This document shows, piece after piece, positions 1 to 5,918 of a stretch of DNA of 6,182 nt. The stretch is from the NCBI GenBank assembly GCA_003542295.1, contig DPKX01000019.1:6663-12844 (forward strand), read 5' to 3'. The notes beneath the pieces are model-generated. The model had not been told where the DNA came from. It did not search any database and saw nothing but the letters and a program-made list of their open reading frames with translations. Both the position numbers and the translations under genes were made by a program. Position 1 is the stretch's first letter. The number at the start of each line of letters is the position of its first letter. Source of the stretch: Candidatus Atribacter hydrocarboniphilus. GTDB lineage: Bacteria; Atribacterota; Atribacteria; Atribacterales; Atribacteraceae.

Positions 1-4
1 TTTA

Positions 5-33
5 TTAAGTAAGTTGTCCGGGAATGATATAAT
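5..33 (+). promoter_or_regulatory. Candidate extended -10 promoter for larBC
   Basis: A perfect TATAAT lies at 28-33, preceded by TGA at 25-27, which together form an extended -10 element (TGn-TATAAT). The -35 position, 17 bases upstream, holds only TTAAGT at 5-10, a weak match, as is common for extended -10 promoters. Transcription would start near position 40. That leaves a leader of only about 11 bases before the larB ATG at 51. The call rests on sequence match alone. Confidence 0.5.
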
Positions 34-50
34 GTGAAACAGTTTGATTC

Positions 51-821
51 ATGAAGAGGGTGATCCTTATCTCAGTTTTTTTTCAAACCTTAGAAAATCT
101 ATGGAATCAAAAAATTACCCCTCAAGAAGCCGAAAAACAATTACGTCAGCTTCTTTATGAAGACCTCGACTTCGTAAAAATTGATCATCATCGAGCGTTA
201 AGGAAAGGGTTTCCTGAGGTGGTTTTTTGCCAGGGAAAAACTCAAGATCAAATTATAACTATCCTCAAGAAAATGAGCGAACAATATCCAAATTTATTAG
301 CCACTCGGGTTCAACCTGATCATTTTTTAGCTGTACAGAAGGAGATACCGGATATCCAATATCATCCAACCGCTCGCCTGTTTATCTTAGAACGAAAACC
401 AGTTGAAAAAAAAGGATGTGTTGCCGTAATCAGTGCCGGAACTGCTGATCTTCCGATAGCTGAGGAAGCTGCTGTAACTGCAGAGCTTGCTGGAAGCTAT
501 ATAAATCGGATTTATGATATTGGGATCGCTGGTATTCACCGTCTTTTTTCTCATCTTGATCAACTATGGCAATCCAACGTTATCGTTGCAGTTGCTGGTA
601 TGGAGGGTGCTTTACCTGGGGTTGTTTCCGGTATGGTAGGACGGCCAGTGATTGCAGTACCCACCAGTGTTGGTTATGGAGCCCATTTTCAGGGCCTTTC
701 GGCTTTACTAACCATGTTAAATTCATGTTCACCTGGTATAGCTACGGTTAATATTGACAATGGCTTCGGTGCCGGATACCTTGCACATCTTATTAATCAA
801 CTTGCTGAAGGAGAAAAATAA
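51..821 (+). CDS. larB: LarB, pyridinium-3,5-biscarboxylic acid mononucleotide synthase (nickel-pincer cofactor biosynthesis)
   Basis: LarB carries out the first committed step of NPN cofactor synthesis. It carboxylates the pyridinium ring of nicotinic acid adenine dinucleotide and hydrolyses the phosphoanhydride, releasing AMP. The 256-residue length fits the family. Visible hallmarks are the N-terminal block KIDHHRALRKGFPEVVFC (43-60), then a domain resembling AIR carboxylase (PurE): SAGTADLPIAEEA (128-140), AGMEGALPGVVSG (182-194) and PTSVGYGAHFQG (204-215). Cys226, in LNSCSPG (223-229), corresponds to the cysteine reported to bond covalently to the substrate in L. plantarum LarB. The start is uncertain. 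ATG 51 is the first possible start, because TGA lies in frame at 45-47, but no Shine-Dalgarno precedes it. The purine-rich AAGAGGGTGAT at 54-64 looks like one but lies inside the frame, with no ATG, GTG or TTG at a usual distance after it. larC follows 3 bases after the stop, so the two are clearly co-transcribed. Function is well supported by motifs and by the neighbour. Confidence 0.93.
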   Translation: MKRVILISVFFQTLENLWNQKITPQEAEKQLRQLLYEDLDFVKIDHHRALRKGFPEVVFCQGKTQDQIITILKKMSEQYPNLLATRVQPDHFLAVQKEIPDIQYHPTARLFILERKPVEKKGCVAVISAGTADLPIAEEAAVTAELAGSYINRIYDIGIAGIHRLFSHLDQLWQSNVIVAVAGMEGALPGVVSGMVGRPVIAVPTSVGYGAHFQGLSALLTMLNSCSPGIATVNIDNGFGAGYLAHLINQLAEGEK

Positions 822-824
822 ACC

Positions 825-2033
825 ATGATTCTTCATTGCGACTGTTTTTCTGGTATTAGCGGTGATATGTTTTTAGGTGGTTTGATAGATTTGGGTTTAC
901 CGATCGACTTTCTCCAAGAAGAACTCACCAAATTAAAAATTCCTTTTCTCATTCAAGCTGAAAAAGTCACCAAGAGATCGATTCAAGCAACCCAAGTTAA
1001 AATCACTGATCCCGAAGAACACCATCATCATGCTCATCACCACGACCACCACCATCATCGACCAGCCAAAGAGTTGGTTCGTATCCTACAAGAATCCGAT
1101 CTCTCTTCTTCTATTAAAGAAAAAAGCATATCCCTGCTATGGAAGATTGCTCAGGCAGAAGGAAAAATTCACGGTCAAAAACCTGAGGAGGTTTTCCTTC
1201 ATGAGGTCGGGGGACTGGATACTATTGTTGATATTACCGGCGCAATAATTGGGCTTAATTATTTTCATATAAAAAAGGTTTTTGCCTCAACTATTCCTAC
1301 CGGCTTTGGTTTTATCGAAACTGCTCATGGCAAGTTACCTATTCCAGCTCCTGCTACAGTTGAGTTGTTAAAAGGTGTACCCATAAAGTCAGGTCATATT
1401 CCATACGAGCTTACCACACCAACTGGGGCAGCTATTATCGCAGGTATAGCCAACGAATTCGTTACTTTTCCTCATATGGTCATTGAAAAAATTGGTTATG
1501 GGGCAGGACACCATGATTTTGAAACCCCAAATACCCTTCGACTTTTTTTAGGACGTATCCCCGAATATGAACAAACCGAAGAGAATATTCTTATCGAAAC
1601 CAATCTTGACGATATGTCGCCTCAAATAATTGAATATGTGAGCGATAAACTTTTTGATATTGGCGCGCTTGATGTCTTTACTACTCCAATTTTCATGAAA
1701 AAACAACGTCCAGCTATCAAATTGTCGATTATCATTCAGCCCGACTTGCTTGAAAGAGCTAAAAATATCCTTTTTCAAGAAACGACTACCTTGGGATTTC
1801 GAGAGTTTCAATTTAAAAAGGTATTCCTTGCTCGCGAAGATCGATTTGTAGAAACTGTTTGGGGGAAAGTTCGGGTAAAAATATCAAAACATCAAAAGGG
1901 TTTTAGGATAACCCCAGAATACGAAGAATGTAAAACCATTGCTCAAAAATTCCAAATTCCACTACTTGACGTGATTCGTTCCGTTCACCAGGCGGCAATA
2001 GAAAAAAATGAACAAAACAACACGACCTATTAA
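825..2033 (+). CDS. larC: LarC, pyridinium-3,5-bisthiocarboxylic acid mononucleotide nickel insertion protein (nickel chelatase)
   Basis: LarC is the CTP-dependent nickel insertase that finishes the NPN cofactor used by lactate racemase (LarA) and other LarA-family enzymes. The 402-residue product is full length for the fused family (formerly DUF111). The N-terminal part has DCFSGISGDMFLG (6-18), a His-rich insert at 66-78 with 11 histidines in 13 residues, FLHEVGGLDTIVDI (124-137), HGKLPIPAPATVELL (168-182) and TTPTGAA (197-203). The C-terminal, LarC2-like part begins near IETNLDDMSPQ (257-267). In L. plantarum the two parts are joined by programmed frameshifting; here both are in one frame. 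The gene begins with ATG 3 bases after larB, with AAGGAG at 808-813 as ribosome binding site (11-base spacing). Its stop is 14 bases from the stop of a convergent minus-strand gene. The His-rich stretch probably binds nickel, an inference from composition and family role. A slippery T-run at codons 240-242 is listed separately. Confidence 0.95.
   Translation: MILHCDCFSGISGDMFLGGLIDLGLPIDFLQEELTKLKIPFLIQAEKVTKRSIQATQVKITDPEEHHHHAHHHDHHHHRPAKELVRILQESDLSSSIKEKSISLLWKIAQAEGKIHGQKPEEVFLHEVGGLDTIVDITGAIIGLNYFHIKKVFASTIPTGFGFIETAHGKLPIPAPATVELLKGVPIKSGHIPYELTTPTGAAIIAGIANEFVTFPHMVIEKIGYGAGHHDFETPNTLRLFLGRIPEYEQTEENILIETNLDDMSPQIIEYVSDKLFDIGALDVFTTPIFMKKQRPAIKLSIIIQPDLLERAKNILFQETTTLGFREFQFKKVFLAREDRFVETVWGKVRVKISKHQKGFRITPEYEECKTIAQKFQIPLLDVIRSVHQAAIEKNEQNNTTY
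1544..1550 (+). other. Possible -1 ribosomal slippery heptamer (T TTT TTA) within larC
   Basis: The codons CTT TTT TTA (Leu240-Phe241-Leu242) place T TTT TTA in the exact X XXY YYZ register of canonical -1 slippery sites. A -1 shift here would add six residues and stop at TGA 1568-1570, giving a 248-residue product covering only the LarC1-like domain. The run sits just before the inter-domain linker. Only a weak AT-rich stem follows (GAATAT 1563-1568 with ATATTC 1585-1590), and I see no clear stimulatory Shine-Dalgarno. It may be a chance result of encoding a conserved Leu-Phe-Leu. Confidence 0.25.
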
Positions 2034-2051
2034 AAAATGCTGATCAATCAG
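2032..2051 (-). terminator. Weak candidate terminator between the convergent 67-aa gene and larC
   Basis: Read on the minus strand, CTGAT-TG-ATCAG (2051-2040) can form a small hairpin, followed after two bases by six T (2037-2032). The stem is only 4-5 pairs with two G-C pairs, and it overlaps the stop codon of the small gene, so any termination would be weak. On the plus strand no T-run follows the stem, so it does not serve larC. Confidence 0.25.
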
Positions 2052-2251
2052 GATTCATCGCAATGACCTTTACATTTTGTTCCACATTTCTGACAAACTA
2101 ACCTCTGCACCAGGGTTTCCCGTTCCTTTAAGGTAACAAAGCGCTTGATAACTCTTTTATCCTGTATCCATGTCCATTGACCTATGCGTTCATCTAAAGG
2201 AATGTCGCCAAGTACCAACTTTCTTTTGTCTAAATTACCACGCTTAGCCAA
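2048..2251 (-). CDS. Small Cys4 (zinc-ribbon-like) protein of unknown function
   Basis: I do not recognise this 67-residue protein. It is basic in its first two thirds, with many Lys and Arg residues, and ends in a Cys cluster: C53, C56, C60 and C64 (C-x2-C-x3-C-x3-C, with H63). The pattern suggests binding of one zinc ion or another metal. There is no signal peptide or membrane segment, so a cytoplasmic location is likely. The start is TTG at 2251-2249. It is supported by AGGAG at 2265-2261, nine bases upstream, and the frame has no internal Met codon as an alternative. The strong ribosome binding site, the absence of a competing gene in the same place and the Cys motif favour a real gene. 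It lies 80 bases after livF in the same direction, so it may ride on liv transcription, though nothing links it to amino acid uptake. It converges on larC with a 14-base gap. Confidence 0.65.
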   Translation of the reverse strand: MAKRGNLDKRKLVLGDIPLDERIGQWTWIQDKRVIKRFVTLKERETLVQRLVCQKCGTKCKGHCDES

Positions 2252-2258
2252 GTTGAAT

Positions 2259-2266
2259 CTCTCCTC
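2259..2266 (-). promoter_or_regulatory. Ribosome binding site that supports the TTG start of the 67-aa gene
   Basis: On the minus strand this stretch reads GAGGAGAG, a strong match to the 16S rRNA 3' end. The AGGAG core (2265-2261) lies nine bases before TTG 2251-2249. No ATG or GTG in the frame is placed as well, so it decides the start. Confidence 0.65.
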
Positions 2267-2331
2267 TATCCAGAAAATAGATATCTTAAAATTAATTATT
2301 AAGGTACTTATTTATGATATAAATTTTATCC

Positions 2332-3057
2332 TTAATCTTCACCTAAATACGCTTTTCTGACTTTTTCATCAAAGAGTAAGCTTTTCCCCTCCCCACTGGT
2401 ATTAATTTTACCAGTTTCCATAACATAGGCAAAGTCAGATATTTCTAAGGCAGCCCGAGCATTCTGTTCGATGAGCAAGATGGTGGTTCCTTCCTGATTA
2501 ATTTTTTTTATTATTTGAAATATTTCTTTCACCAAAAGTGGTGCAAGCCCTAATGATGGTTCGTCCATCATTAGCAATTGAGGGCGAGACATGAGAGCCC
2601 GGCCAACTGCTAACATCTGCTGTTCCCCACCACTCAGGGTTCCTCCTTTTTGCCAGGTTCTTTCTTTCAATCGAGGAAAGATGGAAAAAATCCAATCCAT
2701 GTCTTTTTTAATTTGAACCATATCTTTTCGAATATAACATCCAAGAATGAGATTCTCCATAACGGTAAGGTTCGGAAAAATTTTTCTTCCTTCAGGAACC
2801 ATAGCAATTCCCATTTCGACAATTCGGTGGGCGGGTAAATCACCAATTAAGTTATCTTTTAATTTGATATTTCCTGTCCTCGAGCGTACTAATCCAGAAA
2901 TTGTTCTCAGTGTTGTACTCTTTCCGGCGCCATTCGCTCCAATTAAAGAAACAATCTTGTTTTTATACACTTCTAAGGATATTCCTTTTAAGGCATGTAT
3001 CCCACCATAATAAACATGGAGGTTATCTATCATTAATAATGGTTGCTCAGCGTTCAT
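2332..3057 (-). CDS. livF: LivF-type ATPase of a branched-chain amino acid ABC transporter
   Basis: This is one of the two cytoplasmic ATPases that power the LIV-type (HAAT) importer, pairing with LivG under the LivH/LivM permeases. The 241 residues match LivF length. In order: Walker A GANGAGKST (40-48), the VPEGR block characteristic of LivF (88-92), the ABC signature LSGGEQQ (141-147), Walker B LLMMDEP (161-167) and the D-loop region SLGLAP (168-173). The switch position reads IEQNA (196-200), with Gln where most ABC ATPases have His; this is normal for LivF and not a defect. The ATG (3057-3055) overlaps the livG stop by one base (TAATG), which indicates translational coupling. It is the last recognised transport gene of the operon. 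True substrate specificity cannot be read from the ATPase; related systems also carry amides, urea or other amino acids. Confidence 0.95.
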   Translation of the reverse strand: MNAEQPLLMIDNLHVYYGGIHALKGISLEVYKNKIVSLIGANGAGKSTTLRTISGLVRSRTGNIKLKDNLIGDLPAHRIVEMGIAMVPEGRKIFPNLTVMENLILGCYIRKDMVQIKKDMDWIFSIFPRLKERTWQKGGTLSGGEQQMLAVGRALMSRPQLLMMDEPSLGLAPLLVKEIFQIIKKINQEGTTILLIEQNARAALEISDFAYVMETGKINTSGEGKSLLFDEKVRKAYLGED

Positions 3058-3836
3058 TATCCTTCCACTCCCAAATAAGCTTCGACTACTTTTGGATTAT
3101 TACGAATTTCATTCGGTGTTCCCTCAGCAATTTTAATTCCAAAATCCATAACTGCTACTCTTTCACAAATTCCCATGACCACCTTCATATCATGTTCTAT
3201 CAGAAGAATGGTTAATTGAAACTCTTTGCGGATTCTTTGAATAAAACTCATCAAATCCATGGTTTCATGGGGATTCATTCCTGCTGCTGGCTCATCTAAT
3301 AAAAGAAGCCTGGGATGAGTAGCCAAGGCTCGGGCAATTTCCAACCTTCTTTGCTGACCGTAGGGAAGGTTTTTGGCCTCCTCTTTCTCCATTTCGAGTA
3401 AACCAACTGCTTCTAACAATTGCCTTCCTTCTTCTCTCATACCTTTTTCCTGCTGAATATAACCAGGAGTTTCCCACATCGCACTAAAAAAGGTTTTTTT
3501 AAGCTCTTTATGGAAAGACACTAAAACATTATCTAACACTGATAGGTTGCCAAATAAACGAATATTTTGGAAGGTTCTGGCAATCCCAAGAGAAGTAATT
3601 GCATGAGGAGGAAGATGGTTGAGCTCCTGACTCACAAAAACAACCTTTCCCTTCGTAGGAATATACTGGCCGGTTATCATATTAAATATAGTCGTTTTCC
3701 CAGCTCCATTCGGTCCGATTAATCCAGCTAAATCTCCAGATTGAAGCTGAAAATTAAAATCATTGACAGCAATTAAACCACCGAAAACCATTGTTAAACC
3801 ATCTAAAGAGAGAATCGCATCGGCATTCTTATTCAT
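3057..3836 (-). CDS. livG: LivG-type ATPase of a branched-chain amino acid ABC transporter
   Basis: This is the second ATPase subunit of the same importer, 259 residues, the usual LivG length. It shows Walker A GPNGAGKT (41-48), the Q-loop in RTFQN (87-91), the signature LPYGQQRRLEIARAL (157-171), where LivG characteristically has YGQQ in place of SGGQ, Walker B LLLLDEP (177-183), the AAGMNP D-loop block (184-189) and the switch histidine in IEHD (213-216). The C-terminal GVEG and the IAEGTP block (236-241) are also LivG-like. Its ATG overlaps the livM stop by four bases (ATGA), and AAGGA lies nine bases upstream inside livM. With livF it forms a heterodimer on the inner face of the membrane. 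Nothing is missing or broken. Confidence 0.95.
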   Translation of the reverse strand: MNKNADAILSLDGLTMVFGGLIAVNDFNFQLQSGDLAGLIGPNGAGKTTIFNMITGQYIPTKGKVVFVSQELNHLPPHAITSLGIARTFQNIRLFGNLSVLDNVLVSFHKELKKTFFSAMWETPGYIQQEKGMREEGRQLLEAVGLLEMEKEEAKNLPYGQQRRLEIARALATHPRLLLLDEPAAGMNPHETMDLMSFIQRIRKEFQLTILLIEHDMKVVMGICERVAVMDFGIKIAEGTPNEIRNNPKVVEAYLGVEG

Positions 3837-4897
3837 TCTTGTGGTTCCTTTTTCTTGAATAATCTAAAAACCAGGTCCCATGATAATTCTTTGGTTCCAA
3901 ATAACCCGCGTCGATAAAAAATCATCAAAACAACCAACAATGCAGAAAAAACAACCATTCGCATTCCAGGGATGCCAGGAATGGTAAAAGAACCTATGGT
4001 ATGAGTAGCCTCGACTTCTCTAAGTATTTCTTGAAGAAAGGCAAAAATAAAGGCAGTAACAACTGAACCGGTAATACTCCCCAAACCCCCTAATACAATA
4101 ATAATCAGCAAATTAAAGGTCATTGCAAAAGTAAACAAAGTTGGGGAAACCGTGCTTATTAAAGTAACAAAAAGACCCCCAGCCACACCAGCAAAAAAGC
4201 CACTTATGGCAAAGGCTAAAAGCTTCGTTCGAAAAGGATTGATGCCCATGGTCTGGGCAGCTATTTCATCCTCCCGAATTGCCTTTAAAGCTCTCCCAAA
4301 ACTTGAATTCACCAGATTCCGAATCAAAAAAACCGTGAGAAATGCCAATCCACCCGTCCACCATAAATTGGTATATTGCGGAATCCCTTTAATGCCCAAA
4401 GCGCCGTTGGTTAAGGGGATAAAATTATTCGCTAAAACAAAAATGATCTCACTGAAGCCAAAGGAAGCAATTGCCAAATAATCTCCCCTAAGCCGAAGAG
4501 TAGGAAAGCCGATGAGAAAAGCTCCCCCTGCTGCAATCAAACCACCAAGGAATAAAGAAAGAATGAAGAGATAGGACGGAAAAGTTATAACACTAAAAGG
4601 CCAAATTAAAGGGGTTAAAAAATAAACCTGTATTTTTTGATAAACTGGTAACATTAACAGGGCAACGGTGTACCCACCTAAAGCCATAAATCCATTCGGA
4701 CCTAAGGAAAATTGACCAGCTATTCCGTTGATTAAATTATAAGCAACAGCAGCAATAACATAGATAAAAGCGGTATTTAATATTCTTATCATATAGGCAT
4801 TCAGGTAGTTTTGGGCTAACCATAAGCCAAACAATAAGATGACAAAGAGTATTGCTGTTAGGATATAATCTCTTTTCCCCATTTTTTCCCAAATCAC
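3833..4897 (-). CDS. livM: LivM-type permease of a branched-chain amino acid ABC transporter
   Basis: This is one of the two integral membrane permease subunits, 354 residues and strongly hydrophobic, with about nine to ten likely membrane segments. Family blocks are NLINGIAGQFSLGPNGF (54-70), LRGDYLAIASFGFSEII (136-152), the cytoplasmic ATPase-coupling loop GRALKAIREDEIAAQTMGIN (201-220) and VLGGLGSITGS (268-278). The charged tail RLFKKKEPQE is cytoplasmic. The start chosen is GTG (4897-4895), which overlaps the livH stop by four bases (GTGA), as expected for coupled translation. An ATG at codon 6 is an alternative and would change little. The Shine-Dalgarno before the GTG is weak and very close (AAAGG), so re-initiation after livH is the likely route. 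Together with LivH it forms the translocation path. Confidence 0.94.
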   Translation of the reverse strand: MIWEKMGKRDYILTAILFVILLFGLWLAQNYLNAYMIRILNTAFIYVIAAVAYNLINGIAGQFSLGPNGFMALGGYTVALLMLPVYQKIQVYFLTPLIWPFSVITFPSYLFILSLFLGGLIAAGGAFLIGFPTLRLRGDYLAIASFGFSEIIFVLANNFIPLTNGALGIKGIPQYTNLWWTGGLAFLTVFLIRNLVNSSFGRALKAIREDEIAAQTMGINPFRTKLLAFAISGFFAGVAGGLFVTLISTVSPTLFTFAMTFNLLIIIVLGGLGSITGSVVTAFIFAFLQEILREVEATHTIGSFTIPGIPGMRMVVFSALLVVLMIFYRRGLFGTKELSWDLVFRLFKKKEPQE

Positions 4898-5787
4898 ACC
4901 TTTTCTTTTAGAGTTTCGCCCATGATTCCGTTTGGTTTAATGATTAAAAATAGAATTAACAAGCCGAAAACAAAGGCATCTTTATACCCGGTCAAGCTCG
5001 GGAAAAAAGCTGCTATGAGTATTTCGGCAAGACCGATAATAAATCCTCCGATCATAGCACCAACGACATTTCCAATTCCACCAACCACCGCAGCGGTAAA
5101 TGCTTTCCATCCTGGGAAAATACCCATCAATGGGTTAATCTGGGGAAATTTGGCAGCCCACATGACTCCTCCGGCACCAGCTAACGCCGATCCAAGAGCG
5201 AAGGTATAAAGAATGATCTGGTCAACATTCACACCCATAAGCCGGGTGGTTTCCATATCTTTCGCCACAGCCCGCATGGCCATTCCCACTTTGGTTTTAT
5301 ATACAATATAAAGCAAGACCATTAAAATACCAATACTAATGATTGGTACCCAAAAACTCACCCCCTGAATTTTCGCGCCGGCTATAACATAGACGTTTTT
5401 CATGAGGTCTGGACGAGGAAACCCTTTTGGTCTGGCTCCTAAGACCACTAAACCTAAATTTTCCAAAAAATAAGACACTCCGACGGCAGTAATTAAGGCC
5501 GAAATACGTGGTGCAGAACGGAGGGGACGATAAGCCACTCGTTCAATCGTCATTCCCACTATGGCACACAATACCACGCTAATTACAACTGAAAGCCACC
5601 AGGGAAGCATAAATATGGTAATCATATAAAAAGCAAAGTAAGTGCCAAGCATAAAAACATCGCTGTGGGCAAAATTAATCAAACTGAGGATGCCGTATAC
5701 CAGTGTATAACCGATTGCCAATAAGGCGTAGAGGCTGCCAAGGGAAAACCCATTCATCAGTTGCTGAAAAAATTGGGTAAAACTCAT
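4894..5787 (-). CDS. livH: LivH-type permease of a branched-chain amino acid ABC transporter
   Basis: This is the other permease subunit, 297 residues with about eight hydrophobic segments. Family blocks are GFSLGSLYALLAIGYTLVYG (13-32), INFAHSDVFMLG (37-48), ERVAYRPLR (82-90), the ATPase-coupling loop GMAMRAVAKDMETTRLMG (168-185), AAVVGGIGNVVGAMIGG (232-248) and the C-terminal KPNGIMG (284-290). I place the start at ATG 5787-5785. GAGGA at 5798-5794 lies six bases before it, whereas the in-frame TTG two codons upstream (5793-5791) would have no spacing at all. It is the first gene after a strong hairpin terminator and the first of four overlapping genes, livH-livM-livG-livF, so its expression probably depends on read-through from the binding-protein gene or on a local promoter. 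Confidence 0.95.
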   Translation of the reverse strand: MSFTQFFQQLMNGFSLGSLYALLAIGYTLVYGILSLINFAHSDVFMLGTYFAFYMITIFMLPWWLSVVISVVLCAIVGMTIERVAYRPLRSAPRISALITAVGVSYFLENLGLVVLGARPKGFPRPDLMKNVYVIAGAKIQGVSFWVPIISIGILMVLLYIVYKTKVGMAMRAVAKDMETTRLMGVNVDQIILYTFALGSALAGAGGVMWAAKFPQINPLMGIFPGWKAFTAAVVGGIGNVVGAMIGGFIIGLAEILIAAFFPSLTGYKDAFVFGLLILFLIIKPNGIMGETLKEKV

Positions 5788-5793
5788 TTTCAA

Positions 5794-5798
5794 TCCTC
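5794..5798 (-). promoter_or_regulatory. Ribosome binding site that decides the livH start
   Basis: On the minus strand this reads GAGGA and lies six bases before ATG 5787-5785. It directly abuts the alternative TTG at 5793-5791, which could not be used with it. This sets the LivH N-terminus two residues shorter than the longest open frame. Confidence 0.7.
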
Positions 5799-5876
5799 AT
5801 CATTCAATATTATGAATCAAAGTATACCGATATATTCTACTCAAAAGATAAAAAGAAAAAAAGGGTTTTAAAAAAT

Positions 5877-5908
5877 AAAAAGGGACAGGGAATACCTGTC
5901 CCTTTTTT
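5877..5908 (-). terminator. Rho-independent terminator / attenuator between the binding protein gene and livH
   Basis: AAAAAGGGACAGG (5877-5889) pairs perfectly with CCTGTCCCTTTTT (5895-5907) around a five-base loop. That is a 13-pair stem with a nine-pair core from A5881 to T5903. On the minus strand the core is followed by T5 and then ATTTTTT, a good U-tract. The other strand also has T6 (5903-5908), so it could work in both directions. It begins 11 bases after the stop of the binding-protein gene. Because livH follows in the same direction about 90 bases later, it probably acts as a partial terminator that keeps binding-protein mRNA in excess. The partial role is inference. Confidence 0.85.
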
Positions 5909-5918
5909 CCGCCATCTT

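Noticed and set aside
1548..1811. Open frame of 87 codons on the minus strand inside larC
   Set aside because: It lies wholly inside a confidently assigned gene, has no recognisable motif and no neighbours in its own direction; a shadow of larC.
2002..2008. A7 run near the end of larC, considered as a second slippery site
   Set aside because: It lies about eight codons before the stop, so a shift would change only the tail; it has no evident purpose.
2301..2333. AT-rich imperfect palindrome (AAGG...CCTT with inner TTTAT-GAT-ATAAA) just after livF, considered as a terminator or operator
   Set aside because: The two stem parts are separated by a 5x5 mismatch and no T-run follows on the minus strand. 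In sequence this AT-rich it is easily due to chance.
2476..2500. Missing switch histidine in LivF (EQN in place of EHD), considered as an inactivating change
   Set aside because: Gln at this position is normal in the LivF family; LivG keeps its His.
2650..3215. Several plus-strand open frames opposite livF and livG
   Set aside because: They are antisense to two conserved ATPase genes whose motifs are intact, and they overlap one another in different frames; no independent support.
4152..5209. Plus-strand open frames opposite livM and livH
   Set aside because: They are antisense shadows of hydrophobic permease genes; the Pro/Lys-rich translations are what the complement of such codons produces.
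5821..5849. Possible livH promoter with TATACT at 5826-5821
   Set aside because: No -35 at a proper distance: TTGAGT at 5844-5839 is only 12 bases away, and TATCTT at 5850-5845 is a poor match. Left as a weak possibility only.
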